Positions 14,618 to 22,812 of a stretch of 26,649 bases of DNA are shown here, piece by piece. Positions within the stretch are counted from its first letter, which is position 1. Each line of letters begins with the position of its first letter. Source of the DNA: an uncultured Lachnospiraceae bacterium (lineage in GTDB: Bacteria; Bacillota; Clostridia; Lachnospirales; Lachnospiraceae); NCBI GenBank assembly GCA_947589175.1, contig CANPZR010000008.1:1-26649 (forward strand), read 5' to 3'. The position numbers were made by a program, and so were the translations under genes. The notes beneath the pieces are model-generated. The model searched no databases and was not told the DNA's origin. It saw only the letters and a program-made list of their open reading frames with translations.

Positions 14618-15982
14618 ATGAAGGAAAAATCAACGGAAATTTTTGAAAACGCGCCGATACCCAAGGCGGTTTTTGTGAATATTATACCGTCTATTATCAG
14701 TATGCTGATGGTGTTAATTTACAATCTGGCGGATACATATTTTATCGGGATGACGAAGGATCCGTTAATGGTGGCGGCGGTCTCCCAGGCGACGCCGGCC
14801 TTTTTGTTTTTTATGGCGGTCGGGATGCTGTTCGGCGTGGGCGGAACATCTCTGATTTCCCGTATGCTGGGGCAGGGAAGGAACAGGGAGGCGCGAAACG
14901 CCTGCTCGTTCTGCTTCTGGACCGGGACGGTCGTGGGCGTTGTCGGGATGCTCTTAATGATTATTCTGTGCGAGCCGCTCTCCTGGATGGTGGGCGCCAC
15001 GGAGGGCACGATCGAGCTTGTGAAGCAGTATCTCTTTATCGTGGCGTTCGGCGTGCCATTTCTCATCATTGCCAATGTGTTCAGTAACATTATCCGCGCG
15101 GAGGGGAAGGCGAATAAAGCGATGTTCGGCATGATTTTGGGAAATCTGGTCAATATCGTGTTAGATCCCCTGATGATCATCGGCTTTGGCTGGAACGTGG
15201 CGGGAGCTGCTGTGGCGACGGTGTTAGGGAACGTGGTCGCCGCCGTGTTCTATATCGTGCATTTTCTCACCGGCAAGTCCACGCTGACGATTCACCCAAG
15301 GGAGTACCGGGCGGGCAACCAGATTGCCGTGGGAGTCTTAGCCATCGGTATTCCGGCGTCCCTGAACAGTATTCTCATGAGCACGTCGAATGTGCTGATC
15401 AACAATCTGATGAAGGCGTATGGCGATCTGGCGGTGGCAGGCCTGGGCGTGGCGCTGAAGGTCAACATGGTGGCGGTCATGCTGTTAATCGGCGTGGGAA
15501 CCGGAATCCAGCCCCTGCTCGGCTACAATTTCGGGGCGGGGAACCGAAAGCGATTTATGGGCGTGCTGAAGTTCTCGCTGGTGCTGGCGGTGTCTCTCAG
15601 CATCGTGATGACGATTATCTGCTATCTGGGGGCGAGCCCGATGGTAAGCGCCTTTCTGGAGGATCAGCAGGCGCACGAATTCGGTATGCAGTTTGCCCGC
15701 ATGCTGATTATATCCGGACCGGTGTTAGGCGTACTGTTCGTGATGATCAACACGATTCAGTCTATGGGAGCGGCGATTCCGTCCATGATTCTGTCCGTCA
15801 GCAGACAGGGGCTGATCTACATACCGGTGCTGTTTATTTTCAACGCGGTATTTTCTTCGGCGCGCATGTTAGTCATCGCCCAGCCGGTGACGGACTACAT
15901 TGCGACGACCGTTTCCATCATACTGTTTATCTTTGCTTTCCGCAAGTATTTTAAGGATAACAGCAGGGGAGAGAGTGCATGA
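14618..15982 (+). CDS. MATE-family multidrug/organic cation exporter
   Basis: The 454-residue integral membrane protein shows the twelve hydrophobic segments of a MATE transporter in two six-helix halves. The first half has the typical MLMVLIYNLADTYFIGM and a MLFGVGGTSLISRMLGQG loop; the second repeats them as LNSILMSTSNVLINNLM and IGVGTGIQPLLGYNFGAG. Members export cationic drugs or metabolites in exchange for Na+ or H+; the substrate is not predictable here. GGAG nine bases before the ATG at 14618 fixes the start over an upstream TTG. The stop overlaps the start of the RNA methyltransferase gene by four bases (ATGA), so the two are translationally coupled. Confidence 0.93.
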   Translation: MKEKSTEIFENAPIPKAVFVNIIPSIISMLMVLIYNLADTYFIGMTKDPLMVAAVSQATPAFLFFMAVGMLFGVGGTSLISRMLGQGRNREARNACSFCFWTGTVVGVVGMLLMIILCEPLSWMVGATEGTIELVKQYLFIVAFGVPFLIIANVFSNIIRAEGKANKAMFGMILGNLVNIVLDPLMIIGFGWNVAGAAVATVLGNVVAAVFYIVHFLTGKSTLTIHPREYRAGNQIAVGVLAIGIPASLNSILMSTSNVLINNLMKAYGDLAVAGLGVALKVNMVAVMLLIGVGTGIQPLLGYNFGAGNRKRFMGVLKFSLVLAVSLSIVMTIICYLGASPMVSAFLEDQQAHEFGMQFARMLIISGPVLGVLFVMINTIQSMGAAIPSMILSVSRQGLIYIPVLFIFNAVFSSARMLVIAQPVTDYIATTVSIILFIFAFRKYFKDNSRGESA

Positions 15983-16773
15983 TTGAGAACGTCAAGAATG
16001 GACAGGTACGGAAAATTCAGAAATTGATGAAAAATGCCCGGTTCCGCAGGCAGGAGGGTCTTTTTGTCACGGAGGGCTGGAAAATGATCGCCGAGGCGTT
16101 GTCCCGGAACATGGTGGAGACGCTGTATGTGTCCGCGGAGCAGGAGGAGTGGCTGCGGGATATTCCAGGGCTAGAATCTACAAGAGTAGAACTAGTGAAT
16201 TCCGCTGTTTTCCGCGAACTATCCGACACTGTCACCCCCCAGGGGGCGCTGGCGGTGACGCGGATGCCGGTGTATGACCGGGAGAAGCTGCGCGAGAGGC
16301 CGGACGCCGCTTTTCTCTGCCTGGAGGACATACAGGATCCGGGCAATCTGGGAACGATGATCCGCACGGCCGAGGGGGCGGGGATGAGCGCGGTCGTCAT
16401 GAGCCGGGGCTGCGTGGATTTGTTCAATCCTAAGGTGGTGCGATCTACGATGGGGGCGCTGTTTCGGGTGCCCTATTACATTTGCGAGGACATGGCGGAG
16501 GAAGCGGCTCTTTTGAAGGGGGCGGGATTTACCCTGTATGCCGCCCATCTGCGGGGAACCCGCGATTACACGGAGGAATGTTATGGGGGAAAACTGGGCA
16601 TACTCATTGGAAATGAGGCGTCCGGCCTGACAGATGCCGTGGCGGCAGCCGCGGAGCGAAAAGTGAAAATTCCGATGGCGGGGGAAGTGGAATCTCTCAA
16701 CGCGGCCGTCTCGGCGGCGCTTCTGATGTACGAGGTTCGCAGAAAACGACTTGCAAAACCCCCCGTTTTTTAG
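15979..16773 (+). CDS. TrmH/SpoU-family RNA 2'-O-methyltransferase
   Basis: The 264-residue enzyme should methylate a ribose 2'-OH in rRNA or tRNA using S-adenosylmethionine through the trefoil-knot SPOUT fold. An N-terminal substrate-binding domain (~1-95, FVTEGWKMIAEAL) precedes the catalytic domain with its three motifs: motif 1 DPGNLGTMIRTAEGAG, motif 2 LGILIGNEASGL, and motif 3 IPMAGEVESLNAAVSAALL. It is closest in layout to the RlmB/TsnR group. The exact nucleotide is not assignable. Its start overlaps the MATE stop. A run of uncommon AT-rich codons at 16171-16196 forms a palindrome, and its last bases carry the promoter of the next operon. Confidence 0.93.
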   Translation: MIENVKNGQVRKIQKLMKNARFRRQEGLFVTEGWKMIAEALSRNMVETLYVSAEQEEWLRDIPGLESTRVELVNSAVFRELSDTVTPQGALAVTRMPVYDREKLRERPDAAFLCLEDIQDPGNLGTMIRTAEGAGMSAVVMSRGCVDLFNPKVVRSTMGALFRVPYYICEDMAEEAALLKGAGFTLYAAHLRGTRDYTEECYGGKLGILIGNEASGLTDAVAAAAERKVKIPMAGEVESLNAAVSAALLMYEVRRKRLAKPPVF

Positions 16774-16779
16774 TATGAT
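16751..16779 (+). promoter_or_regulatory. Promoter of the nfeD-stomatin pair, inside the end of the methyltransferase gene
   Basis: TTGCAA (16751-16756), a 17-bp spacer and TATGAT (16774-16779) lie across the 3' end of the upstream gene, about 42 bases before the nfeD start codon. The spacer contains a C6 run and a T6 run. Confidence 0.6.
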
Positions 16780-16820
16780 TAAAGGGAGTGGCGAATACAC
16801 TGTAAAGGGATGGTAGACAT

Positions 16821-17255
16821 ATGGATGTTATAGTCTGGCTGATTCTTGTGGCAATTATGCTTGTGATTGAGATATGTACGATGGGACTCACTACGATCTG
16901 GTTCGGTCTGGGGGCTGTGGTCGCCGCTGTCGCGGCCGGGTGTTCCGCGCCGGTCTGGCTGCAGATTGTGCTGTTCTGCATGGTTTCTGTGGCAGTTATG
17001 CTTTTGGTGCGTCCGTTTGCCTTGAAATTTATGAACAAGAATCGCGCGAGGACAAATATCGACGAGCTGATCGGACAGGAGGCGGTGGTGATTGAGACCA
17101 TCGATAACCCGAAAGGCACCGGCAGGGTTCGGCTCCGCGGCGTGGAGTGGATGGCGCGCAGCGCGGCAGACGAGGTGATCGGCCCGGACGATGTGGTGAC
17201 CATTGAGAGTATCGCCGGAGTGAAGCTGATTGTCCGCCGCAAGGCGGAATCATAA
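16821..17255 (+). CDS. NfeD-family membrane protein
   Basis: The 144-residue protein has two or three N-terminal membrane helices (~4-24, 27-45, 48-68) and a C-terminal OB-fold-like domain at ~75-142 (DELIGQEAVVIETI, GRVRLRGVEWMARS, VVTIESIAGVKLIV). This is the short NfeD type without the ClpP-like protease domain. NfeD proteins are almost always paired with a stomatin/SPFH protein, as here, and are thought to help organise membrane microdomains or protease activity. It starts after a GGGATGG site behind its own promoter and is separated from the partner gene by only 22 bases. Confidence 0.92.
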   Translation: MDVIVWLILVAIMLVIEICTMGLTTIWFGLGAVVAAVAAGCSAPVWLQIVLFCMVSVAVMLLVRPFALKFMNKNRARTNIDELIGQEAVVIETIDNPKGTGRVRLRGVEWMARSAADEVIGPDDVVTIESIAGVKLIVRRKAES

Positions 17256-17277
17256 AATGAACAATGGAGGGATGAAA

Positions 17278-18240
17278 ATGGATGAAGTAGTAATGGGTGA
17301 TGTAGTAGGCATAAATGTGGGCGCGGTGATCATCGTCCTTATTGTAATTATTATTCTGTGCATGCTGGCGTCCTGCATCAAGATCGTGCCGCAGGCGCAC
17401 GCCTATGTGGTGGAGCGGCTGGGCGGATATCAGGCCACCTGGAACGTGGGGATTCATTTCAAGGTGCCGATTATCGACAAGGTGGCGAGAAGGGTGCTGT
17501 TAAAGGAACAGGTGATGGATTTCGCGCCGCAGCCGGTGATTACCAAGGACAATGTAACCATGCAGATTGACACGGTCGTATTTTTCCAGATTACAGATCC
17601 AAAGCTGTTTACCTACGGCGTGGAGAACCCGATCATGGCGATTGAGAATCTCACGGCGACTACGCTGCGAAATATCATCGGCGATCTGGAGCTCGACCAG
17701 ACTCTTACGTCCCGCGAGACGATTAACACCCATATGCGGGCGAATCTGGACATCGCCACGGACCCGTGGGGCATCAAGGTGAACCGCGTGGAGCTGAAGA
17801 ATATCATTCCGCCGCGCGAGATTCAGGATTCTATGGAGAAGCAGATGAAGGCGGAGCGCGAGAGGCGCGAGTCCATTCTCCGGGCCGAGGGCGAGAAGAA
17901 GTCTACAGTCCTGGTGGCTGAGGGTAAGAAGGAGTCCGCGATTCTGGAGGCGGAGGCAGAGAAGGAAGCCGCCATTCTCCGGGCAGAGGCAAAGAAGGAG
18001 GCCACCATCCGCGAGGCCGAGGGTAAGGCGCAGGCGATTGCCGCCGTGCAGAAGGCGACCGCGGAGGGTATCCGTTTTCTCAATGAGGCAGATCCGACGC
18101 AGGCCGTGCTGACGCTCAAGAGCTTAGAGGCGTTTGAAAAGGCGGCGGACGGACAGGCGACGAAGATTATTATTCCGTCGGAGATTCAGGGCGTAGCGGG
18201 ACTGGCCAGGGCGGTGACCGAGACGGTGCTGCAAAAGTAG
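17278..18240 (+). CDS. Stomatin-like SPFH/Band 7 membrane scaffold protein
   Basis: The 320-residue protein has one N-terminal membrane helix (~12-35), an SPFH/Band 7 domain at ~38-195 (VPQAHAYVVERLGGYQATW, NVTMQIDTVVFFQI, IKVNRVELKNIIPP), and a long coiled coil at ~195-260. That coiled coil is made of repeating Glu/Lys/Ala units of about eleven residues (EGKKESAILEA, EKEAAILRAEA). Such proteins form large ring or cage assemblies on the membrane and affect membrane order and proteases such as FtsH. GGAGG seven bases before the ATG at 17278 fixes the start. It is the partner of the NfeD protein immediately upstream, and the pair forms a conserved operon. Confidence 0.94.
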   Translation: MDEVVMGDVVGINVGAVIIVLIVIIILCMLASCIKIVPQAHAYVVERLGGYQATWNVGIHFKVPIIDKVARRVLLKEQVMDFAPQPVITKDNVTMQIDTVVFFQITDPKLFTYGVENPIMAIENLTATTLRNIIGDLELDQTLTSRETINTHMRANLDIATDPWGIKVNRVELKNIIPPREIQDSMEKQMKAERERRESILRAEGEKKSTVLVAEGKKESAILEAEAEKEAAILRAEAKKEATIREAEGKAQAIAAVQKATAEGIRFLNEADPTQAVLTLKSLEAFEKAADGQATKIIIPSEIQGVAGLARAVTETVLQK

Positions 18241-18250
18241 TTATTTCGTA

Positions 18251-18269
18251 GAGCGAATATAATTCACTC
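18251..18269. promoter_or_regulatory. ARG-box-like palindrome over a perfect -10 hexamer upstream of argF
   Basis: GAGCGAAT-ATA-ATTCACTC is an inverted repeat with one mismatch. Its core CGAATATAATTCA resembles the ArgR operator consensus TGAAT-W4-ATTCA but has a spacer one base shorter. TATAAT (18258-18263) lies inside it, though no good -35 box is visible at 16-18 bp. Repression of argF by an ArgR/AhrC protein is a reasonable inference, not proven. Confidence 0.4.
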
Positions 18270-18285
18270 GGAAATGAGGATGAAC

Positions 18286-19272
18286 ATGAACTTAAAAGGA
18301 AGAAATTTTCTGACGCTGAAGGATTTTACGCCGGAGGAAATCCGGTATTTTCTGGACACGGCGAAGGAGTTAAAGGAAAAAAAGAAGAAAGGCGTGGTGG
18401 AGCGGCCGCTGGAGGGCAAAAATATCGCTCTTATTTTTGAAAAAACCAGCACCCGCACCCGTTGCTCCTTTGAGGTGGCGGCCCATGACCTGGGCATGGG
18501 AGTGACATATCTGGACCCCTCCGGTTCCCAGATCGGGAAGAAGGAGAGCATTGCCGATACGGCCCGCGTGCTGGGGCGGATGTTTGACGGCATCGAGTAC
18601 CGGGGATATGGACAGGAGATCGTGGAGGAGCTGGCGAAGTACGCGGGGGTTCCGGTGTGGAACGGCCTGACGAACGAGTACCACCCCACCCAGATGCTGG
18701 CGGATCTTCTGACAATCGAGGAGCAGTTCGGCCATCTGGAGGGGATTAAACTGACTTATATGGGGGACGCCCGCTACAACATGGGCAATTCCCTTATGAT
18801 TGCCTGCAGCAAGATGGGACTTCATTTTACCGCCTGCGCGCCGAAGGAATATTTCCCGAATGAGGCGCTGGTAAAGGAGTGCGAGGCGTACGCCCAGGCC
18901 AGCGGCGGCAGCGTGACGCTGACGGAGGATGTGTCGGAGGGAACGAAGGACGCCGACGTTCTGTACACGGACGTCTGGGTTTCCATGGGCGAGCCGGACG
19001 AGGTATGGGAGGAGCGGATCCGCGCGCTCTCGCCGTATCAGGTCAACGCGGCGGCTATGGCCGGCGCGAAGGAGGACGCGGTATTTATGCACTGCCTTCC
19101 GGCGTTTCACGATCTGAACACCGGAATCGGCAGGGAAATTCATGAAAAATATGGTCTGACGGAGATGGAAGTGACCCATGAAATATTTGAAAAATACGCG
19201 GACGTGGTGTTTCGGGAGGCGGAGAACCGCATGCACACCATAAAGGCAGTGATGGCGGTCACGATGATGTGA
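18286..19272 (+). CDS. argF: Ornithine carbamoyltransferase
   Basis: The 328-residue enzyme joins carbamoyl phosphate and ornithine to citrulline in arginine synthesis. The carbamoyl phosphate loop STRTR (S55-R59) is followed by CSFEVAAHDLG. The motif HPTQMLADLLT, the ornithine-loop region DVWVSMGE and the catalytic-cysteine motif MHCLPAFHD are all present, and the length is normal. Three in-frame ATGs lie at 18274, 18280 and 18286; the last is chosen because GAGGA sits five bases before it and the protein then begins MNLKGRNFLTL, as in relatives. An arginine-degrading (ArcB) role cannot be excluded, but no arcA or arcC is nearby and an ARG-box-like site lies upstream, so the biosynthetic role is favoured. 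Confidence 0.95.
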   Translation: MNLKGRNFLTLKDFTPEEIRYFLDTAKELKEKKKKGVVERPLEGKNIALIFEKTSTRTRCSFEVAAHDLGMGVTYLDPSGSQIGKKESIADTARVLGRMFDGIEYRGYGQEIVEELAKYAGVPVWNGLTNEYHPTQMLADLLTIEEQFGHLEGIKLTYMGDARYNMGNSLMIACSKMGLHFTACAPKEYFPNEALVKECEAYAQASGGSVTLTEDVSEGTKDADVLYTDVWVSMGEPDEVWEERIRALSPYQVNAAAMAGAKEDAVFMHCLPAFHDLNTGIGREIHEKYGLTEMEVTHEIFEKYADVVFREAENRMHTIKAVMAVTMM

Positions 19273-19296
19273 CGGATCAGATAGAAAGGAGCCAAT

Positions 19297-20667
19297 ATGA
19301 GCAATTTAAATGCCGAATACAGAAATGACTGGCTACATAAGATGGCATCGGTTTGTGAAGCGAAAAGCACGATTGACTCTACTTTATTTCAGAAATATGA
19401 AGTAAAAAGGGGACTGCGGGATCTCAATGGACGCGGCGTCCTCACGGGACTGACGGAGATCTCGGAGATTCGTTCTTACAAGATGGAGGACGACGAGATG
19501 GTTCCCTGTGATGGAAAGCTGTACTATCAGGGAATTGACATAGAGGAAATCATAGACGGGTTTCTCACGGAGAAGCGGTTCGGATACGAGGAGGTCGTGT
19601 ATCTTCTTTTGTTCGGAAAGCTGCCCAACAGCCATGAGCTGGAGGATTTAAAGGACATGCTGGCAAATTACCGGCATAATCTCCCCACCAGCTTTGTGAG
19701 GGATATTATCATGAAGGCGCCCAGCGTGGACCTGATGAATACGCTGGGACGGAGCGTGCTGACGCTGTATTCCTACGACGACCGCGCCGATGATATTTCG
19801 ACGGAAAACGTCCTGCGCCAATGCCTGCAGCTAGTGGCGCTTTTTCCCATGTTTTCCGTGTACGGGTATCAGGCGGCCTGCTATTTTCACGAGGGTTCCA
19901 GCTTTTTTCTGCACCCTCCGAAGCCGGAGTATTCCACGGCGGAGAATATTCTGCACATGCTCCGGGCGGACAGTGAATTTACCCCGCTGGAGGCAAAGAT
20001 CCTGGATATCGCGCTGGTGCTCCACGCGGAACACGGTGGCGGCAACAATTCCACCTTTACGGATCATGTGGTGACGTCCTCCGGGACGGATACCTACGCG
20101 GCGATTTCCGCCTCGCTGGGCTCGCTGAAGGGCCCCCGCCACGGCGGCGCCAACAAAAAGGTGTCTATGATGTTTGAGGACATGAAAAAGCGGGTGAAGA
20201 ACTGGGAGGATGAGGAAGAAGTAAGGAGCTATCTGACAGCCCTTCTGAACCGGAATGTTTTTGACAAGGCGGGGCTGATTTATGGAATGGGCCACGCGGT
20301 GTACTCCATTTCCGACCCCAGGGCCAGAACGTTTCGCAAGTTCGTAAAGAGGCTGGCGGAGGAGAAGGGGATGCAGAGGGAGTACGCCCTGTACAATATG
20401 GTGGAGAATCTGGCGCCTCAGGTGATCGCGGAGGAGCGCCACATTTACAAGGGCGTCAGCGCCAATATCGATTTTTACAGCGGGCTGGTGTACAGTATGT
20501 TAGACATTCCGCTGGAATTATACACGCCGCTGTTTGCCATCGGGCGCATCGCCGGATGGAGCGCCCACAGGCTGGAGGAACTGGTGAACGCGGGCAAAAT
20601 CATACGCCCGGCCTATAAGGCGGTGGCAAAACATAAGCCGTATGTGCCCATGAGCGAGAGAGAGTAG
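19297..20667 (+). CDS. Citrate synthase (clostridial ~455-residue type)
   Basis: The 456-residue enzyme condenses acetyl-CoA and oxaloacetate. The three catalytic residues are in place: H246 in HAEHGGGNNSTF, H333 in GMGHAVYSISDPRARTF, and D392 in ANIDFYSGLVY. It is the Si-type fold, with an N-terminal extension of ~50 residues typical of Lachnospiraceae enzymes. In anaerobes without a full citric acid cycle it feeds the oxidative branch toward 2-oxoglutarate and glutamate, which suits its position directly behind argF. GGAG lies before the ATG. 2-methylcitrate synthase activity is an alternative, but no prp genes are near. Confidence 0.94.
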   Translation: MSNLNAEYRNDWLHKMASVCEAKSTIDSTLFQKYEVKRGLRDLNGRGVLTGLTEISEIRSYKMEDDEMVPCDGKLYYQGIDIEEIIDGFLTEKRFGYEEVVYLLLFGKLPNSHELEDLKDMLANYRHNLPTSFVRDIIMKAPSVDLMNTLGRSVLTLYSYDDRADDISTENVLRQCLQLVALFPMFSVYGYQAACYFHEGSSFFLHPPKPEYSTAENILHMLRADSEFTPLEAKILDIALVLHAEHGGGNNSTFTDHVVTSSGTDTYAAISASLGSLKGPRHGGANKKVSMMFEDMKKRVKNWEDEEEVRSYLTALLNRNVFDKAGLIYGMGHAVYSISDPRARTFRKFVKRLAEEKGMQREYALYNMVENLAPQVIAEERHIYKGVSANIDFYSGLVYSMLDIPLELYTPLFAIGRIAGWSAHRLEELVNAGKIIRPAYKAVAKHKPYVPMSERE

Positions 20668-20683
20668 GCAGCGGGGGATTTCA

Positions 20684-21052
20684 ATGAACGAAGAACAGAT
20701 TTTGTGCGCCTGCAGCGCCTATGAGAGAAAATATTATCTGAATCCCAGGTACGCTTCTCTGCCGGAGGCAATCAAGGAGGAACTGCAGATTCTGGCGGTC
20801 ACGCTGACGGAGGACGTGGGCGGGGTCTTTACCATGGAATTTGACGAGGACGGGACGCTGTACATGTCCACGACGGCGAAGGAGAACGATTTTTTCTACG
20901 ATGAAATCGGCAGCCACTTGAAGATCAAGCAGTACCGGGTGAAGTATTCGGAGCTGTTACATAACCTGGAAGCCTATTACCGGCTGTTCATTCTGGGAGA
21001 CGAGGCGGAGCGGGCAGCCATTTTGGAGGAAATAGATGATACTAGCGATTGA
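20684..21052 (+). CDS. Small conserved protein, probably DUF6145 family
   Basis: The 122-residue soluble acidic protein (ILCACSAYERKYYLNPRYAS, LPEAIKEELQILAVTLTEDV, GGVFTMEFDEDGTLYM) resembles a Lachnospiraceae-specific family that I recall as DUF6145; its function is unknown. No membrane segment or known catalytic motif is visible. The start has GGGGGAT upstream. Its last 17 bases overlap the start of coaX, and the GGAGG of coaX lies within its coding end, so the two are translationally coupled. Confidence 0.8.
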   Translation: MNEEQILCACSAYERKYYLNPRYASLPEAIKEELQILAVTLTEDVGGVFTMEFDEDGTLYMSTTAKENDFFYDEIGSHLKIKQYRVKYSELLHNLEAYYRLFILGDEAERAAILEEIDDTSD

Positions 21053-21812
21053 CATAGGAAATACCAATCTTACATTCGGCCTGTTTGACGGGGAAAGGCT
21101 GCGGCACAAGTTCCGTCTGACGACCAGCCTGCCGCGGACGTCGGATGAGTTCGGCGTGCAGATCATGGAGCAGCTCTCCCACCAGCAGGTGTCGGAGGAA
21201 GATGTGGAGGATGTGATTATCTGCTCCGTGGTGCCCAAGATTATGTATTCCCTGACCAGCGGCATCAAGAAATACTTAAAATGCGACCCCATGATTGTGG
21301 GGCAGGGGACAAAATCCGGTATCCGGATTGCGACGACCAATCCGATGGAGATCGGGGCGGACCGGGTGGTGGACGCCGTGGGGGCCTATTTTCTCTATGG
21401 CGGACCGGTCATCGTCATTGATTTTGGCACGGCGACGACCTATGATCTGGTGACGGGAGACGGGGCTTTTGTGGCGGGCGTCACGGCGCCGGGCATCCGC
21501 ATCAGCGCCAAGGCTCTCTGGAGCAACGCGGCGAAGCTGCCGGAGATTGAGATTGTGAAGCCGGAGTCCATTCTGGCCAAGACCACCATTACCAGTATGC
21601 AGGCGGGGCTTGTGTACGGCACCATCGGACAAGCCGAGTACATTATTGAGCAGTTCAAAAAGGAGTCCGGCTTTGAGGGCATCAAGGTCGTGGCGACCGG
21701 AGGACTGGGACGCATTATCGCTGAGGGGACGCAGAAAATAGAGGTCTATGACCCGGAGCTGACCCTTCAGGGCATGAGGCTTATCTATGAGAGGACAAAA
21801 GCCAGTGAGTGA
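21036..21812 (+). CDS. coaX: Type III pantothenate kinase
   Basis: The 258-residue kinase phosphorylates pantothenate, the first step of coenzyme A synthesis. It belongs to the ASKHA fold, with an N-terminal phosphate loop AIDIGNTNLTFGLF, the conserved GADRVVDAVGAYFLYGG, FGTATTYDLV, and GVTAPGIRISAKALW. Length fits CoaX (~255). GGAGG at 21025-21029 is six bases before the ATG and lies within the upstream gene. Its 3' end overlaps the dihydrouridine synthase gene. Confidence 0.96.
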   Translation: MILAIDIGNTNLTFGLFDGERLRHKFRLTTSLPRTSDEFGVQIMEQLSHQQVSEEDVEDVIICSVVPKIMYSLTSGIKKYLKCDPMIVGQGTKSGIRIATTNPMEIGADRVVDAVGAYFLYGGPVIVIDFGTATTYDLVTGDGAFVAGVTAPGIRISAKALWSNAAKLPEIEIVKPESILAKTTITSMQAGLVYGTIGQAEYIIEQFKKESGFEGIKVVATGGLGRIIAEGTQKIEVYDPELTLQGMRLIYERTKASE

Positions 21813-22812
21813 GGAAAACAATTTCCTTGACAAAAATGGTTCCCGCGAGGGAGGCTTTTCCATTGGAAATGTGAGGCTGTCGGGACGCGTGGTCTGCGCT
21901 CCCATGGCCGGGGTCACGGATCAGCCGTTCCGGATTCTCTGCAAGGAGCAGGGGGCGGATCTGATCTGTACGGAGATGGTCAGCGCCAAGGGAATTTATT
22001 ATAACAATAAAAATACAGAAGAACTGCTTGCCGTGGCGGATGAGGAGAGACCGGTTTCCCTTCAGCTTTTCGGCTCGGATGCGGATATCGTCAGCGAGAT
22101 GGCAAAGCGGATCGAGGACCGGAATTTTGACATTCTCGACTTGAACATGGGCTGTCCGGTGCCAAAGGTCGTGAACAACGGCGAGGGCTCGGCGCTGCTT
22201 AAAAATATTCCGTTGGCGGCCCGCATCATAGAAAAGACGGTCCGGGCCATAAAGAAGCCGGTGACGGTAAAAATCCGCAAGGGCTTCCACAGAGGTGAGA
22301 ACCAGGCGGTGGAGATGGCGCGGGCGGCGGAGGCGGCCGGAGCGGCGGCCATCGCGGTCCACGGAAGGACCAGAGAAGAATATTACAGCGGCCAGGCGGA
22401 CTGGGATATTATCGCCCAGGTAAAGCAGGCCGTACGGATTCCCGTCATTGGAAACGGCGATATCGCGACCGTGCAGGACGCGGAGCGGATGCTTGCCCGT
22501 ACCGGATGCGACGGCGTCATGATCGGGCGGGCGGCCAGAGGAAATCCGTGGATTTTCCACCGGATGAAAACCTATTTTGAGACGGGGGAAGAAGAAGCGC
22601 GGCCGGATTTTTCTACCGTGCGCGACATGATCCTGCGGCACGCCGCCATGCAGGTAAAATGGAGAGGCGAATGGCGGGGAATGCGCGAGATGAGATCCCA
22701 TATTGCGTGGTACACAGCCGGATATCCCCACTCGGCGGCGCTGAGGCGGGCGGCAAACCGGATAGAAACTTACAGTGAATTACAAGAGTTACTGGAGGGA
22801 GACTATGACTAG
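21787..22812 (+). CDS. dusB: tRNA-dihydrouridine synthase
   Basis: The 341-residue FMN enzyme reduces specific uridines in tRNA. The motifs are APMAGVTDQPFRILC (FMN-binding start of the barrel), DLNMGCPVPKVV with the active-site C123, VKIRKGFHRG, VHGRTREEYYSGQADW, IGNGDIAT and GVMIGRAARGNPWIF. This fits the DusB group of Firmicutes. The first ~25 residues before the barrel are extra; the start at 21787 lies inside coaX, and a GTG at 21805 with AGAGGA upstream is an alternative. The stop overlaps the kinase gene start by eight bases. Confidence 0.93.
   Translation: MRGQKPVSEENNFLDKNGSREGGFSIGNVRLSGRVVCAPMAGVTDQPFRILCKEQGADLICTEMVSAKGIYYNNKNTEELLAVADEERPVSLQLFGSDADIVSEMAKRIEDRNFDILDLNMGCPVPKVVNNGEGSALLKNIPLAARIIEKTVRAIKKPVTVKIRKGFHRGENQAVEMARAAEAAGAAAIAVHGRTREEYYSGQADWDIIAQVKQAVRIPVIGNGDIATVQDAERMLARTGCDGVMIGRAARGNPWIFHRMKTYFETGEEEARPDFSTVRDMILRHAAMQVKWRGEWRGMREMRSHIAWYTAGYPHSAALRRAANRIETYSELQELLEGDYD

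Noticed and set aside
18370..19236. Long antisense open frame opposite argF
   Set aside because: Shadow of a clear ornithine carbamoyltransferase; no matching domain, no Shine-Dalgarno.
21781..22731. Long antisense open frame opposite the dihydrouridine synthase gene
   Set aside because: The opposite strand encodes a complete, motif-rich enzyme. The antisense protein is rich in His, Arg and Pro, as expected for a shadow of GC-rich codons, and has no recognisable domain.
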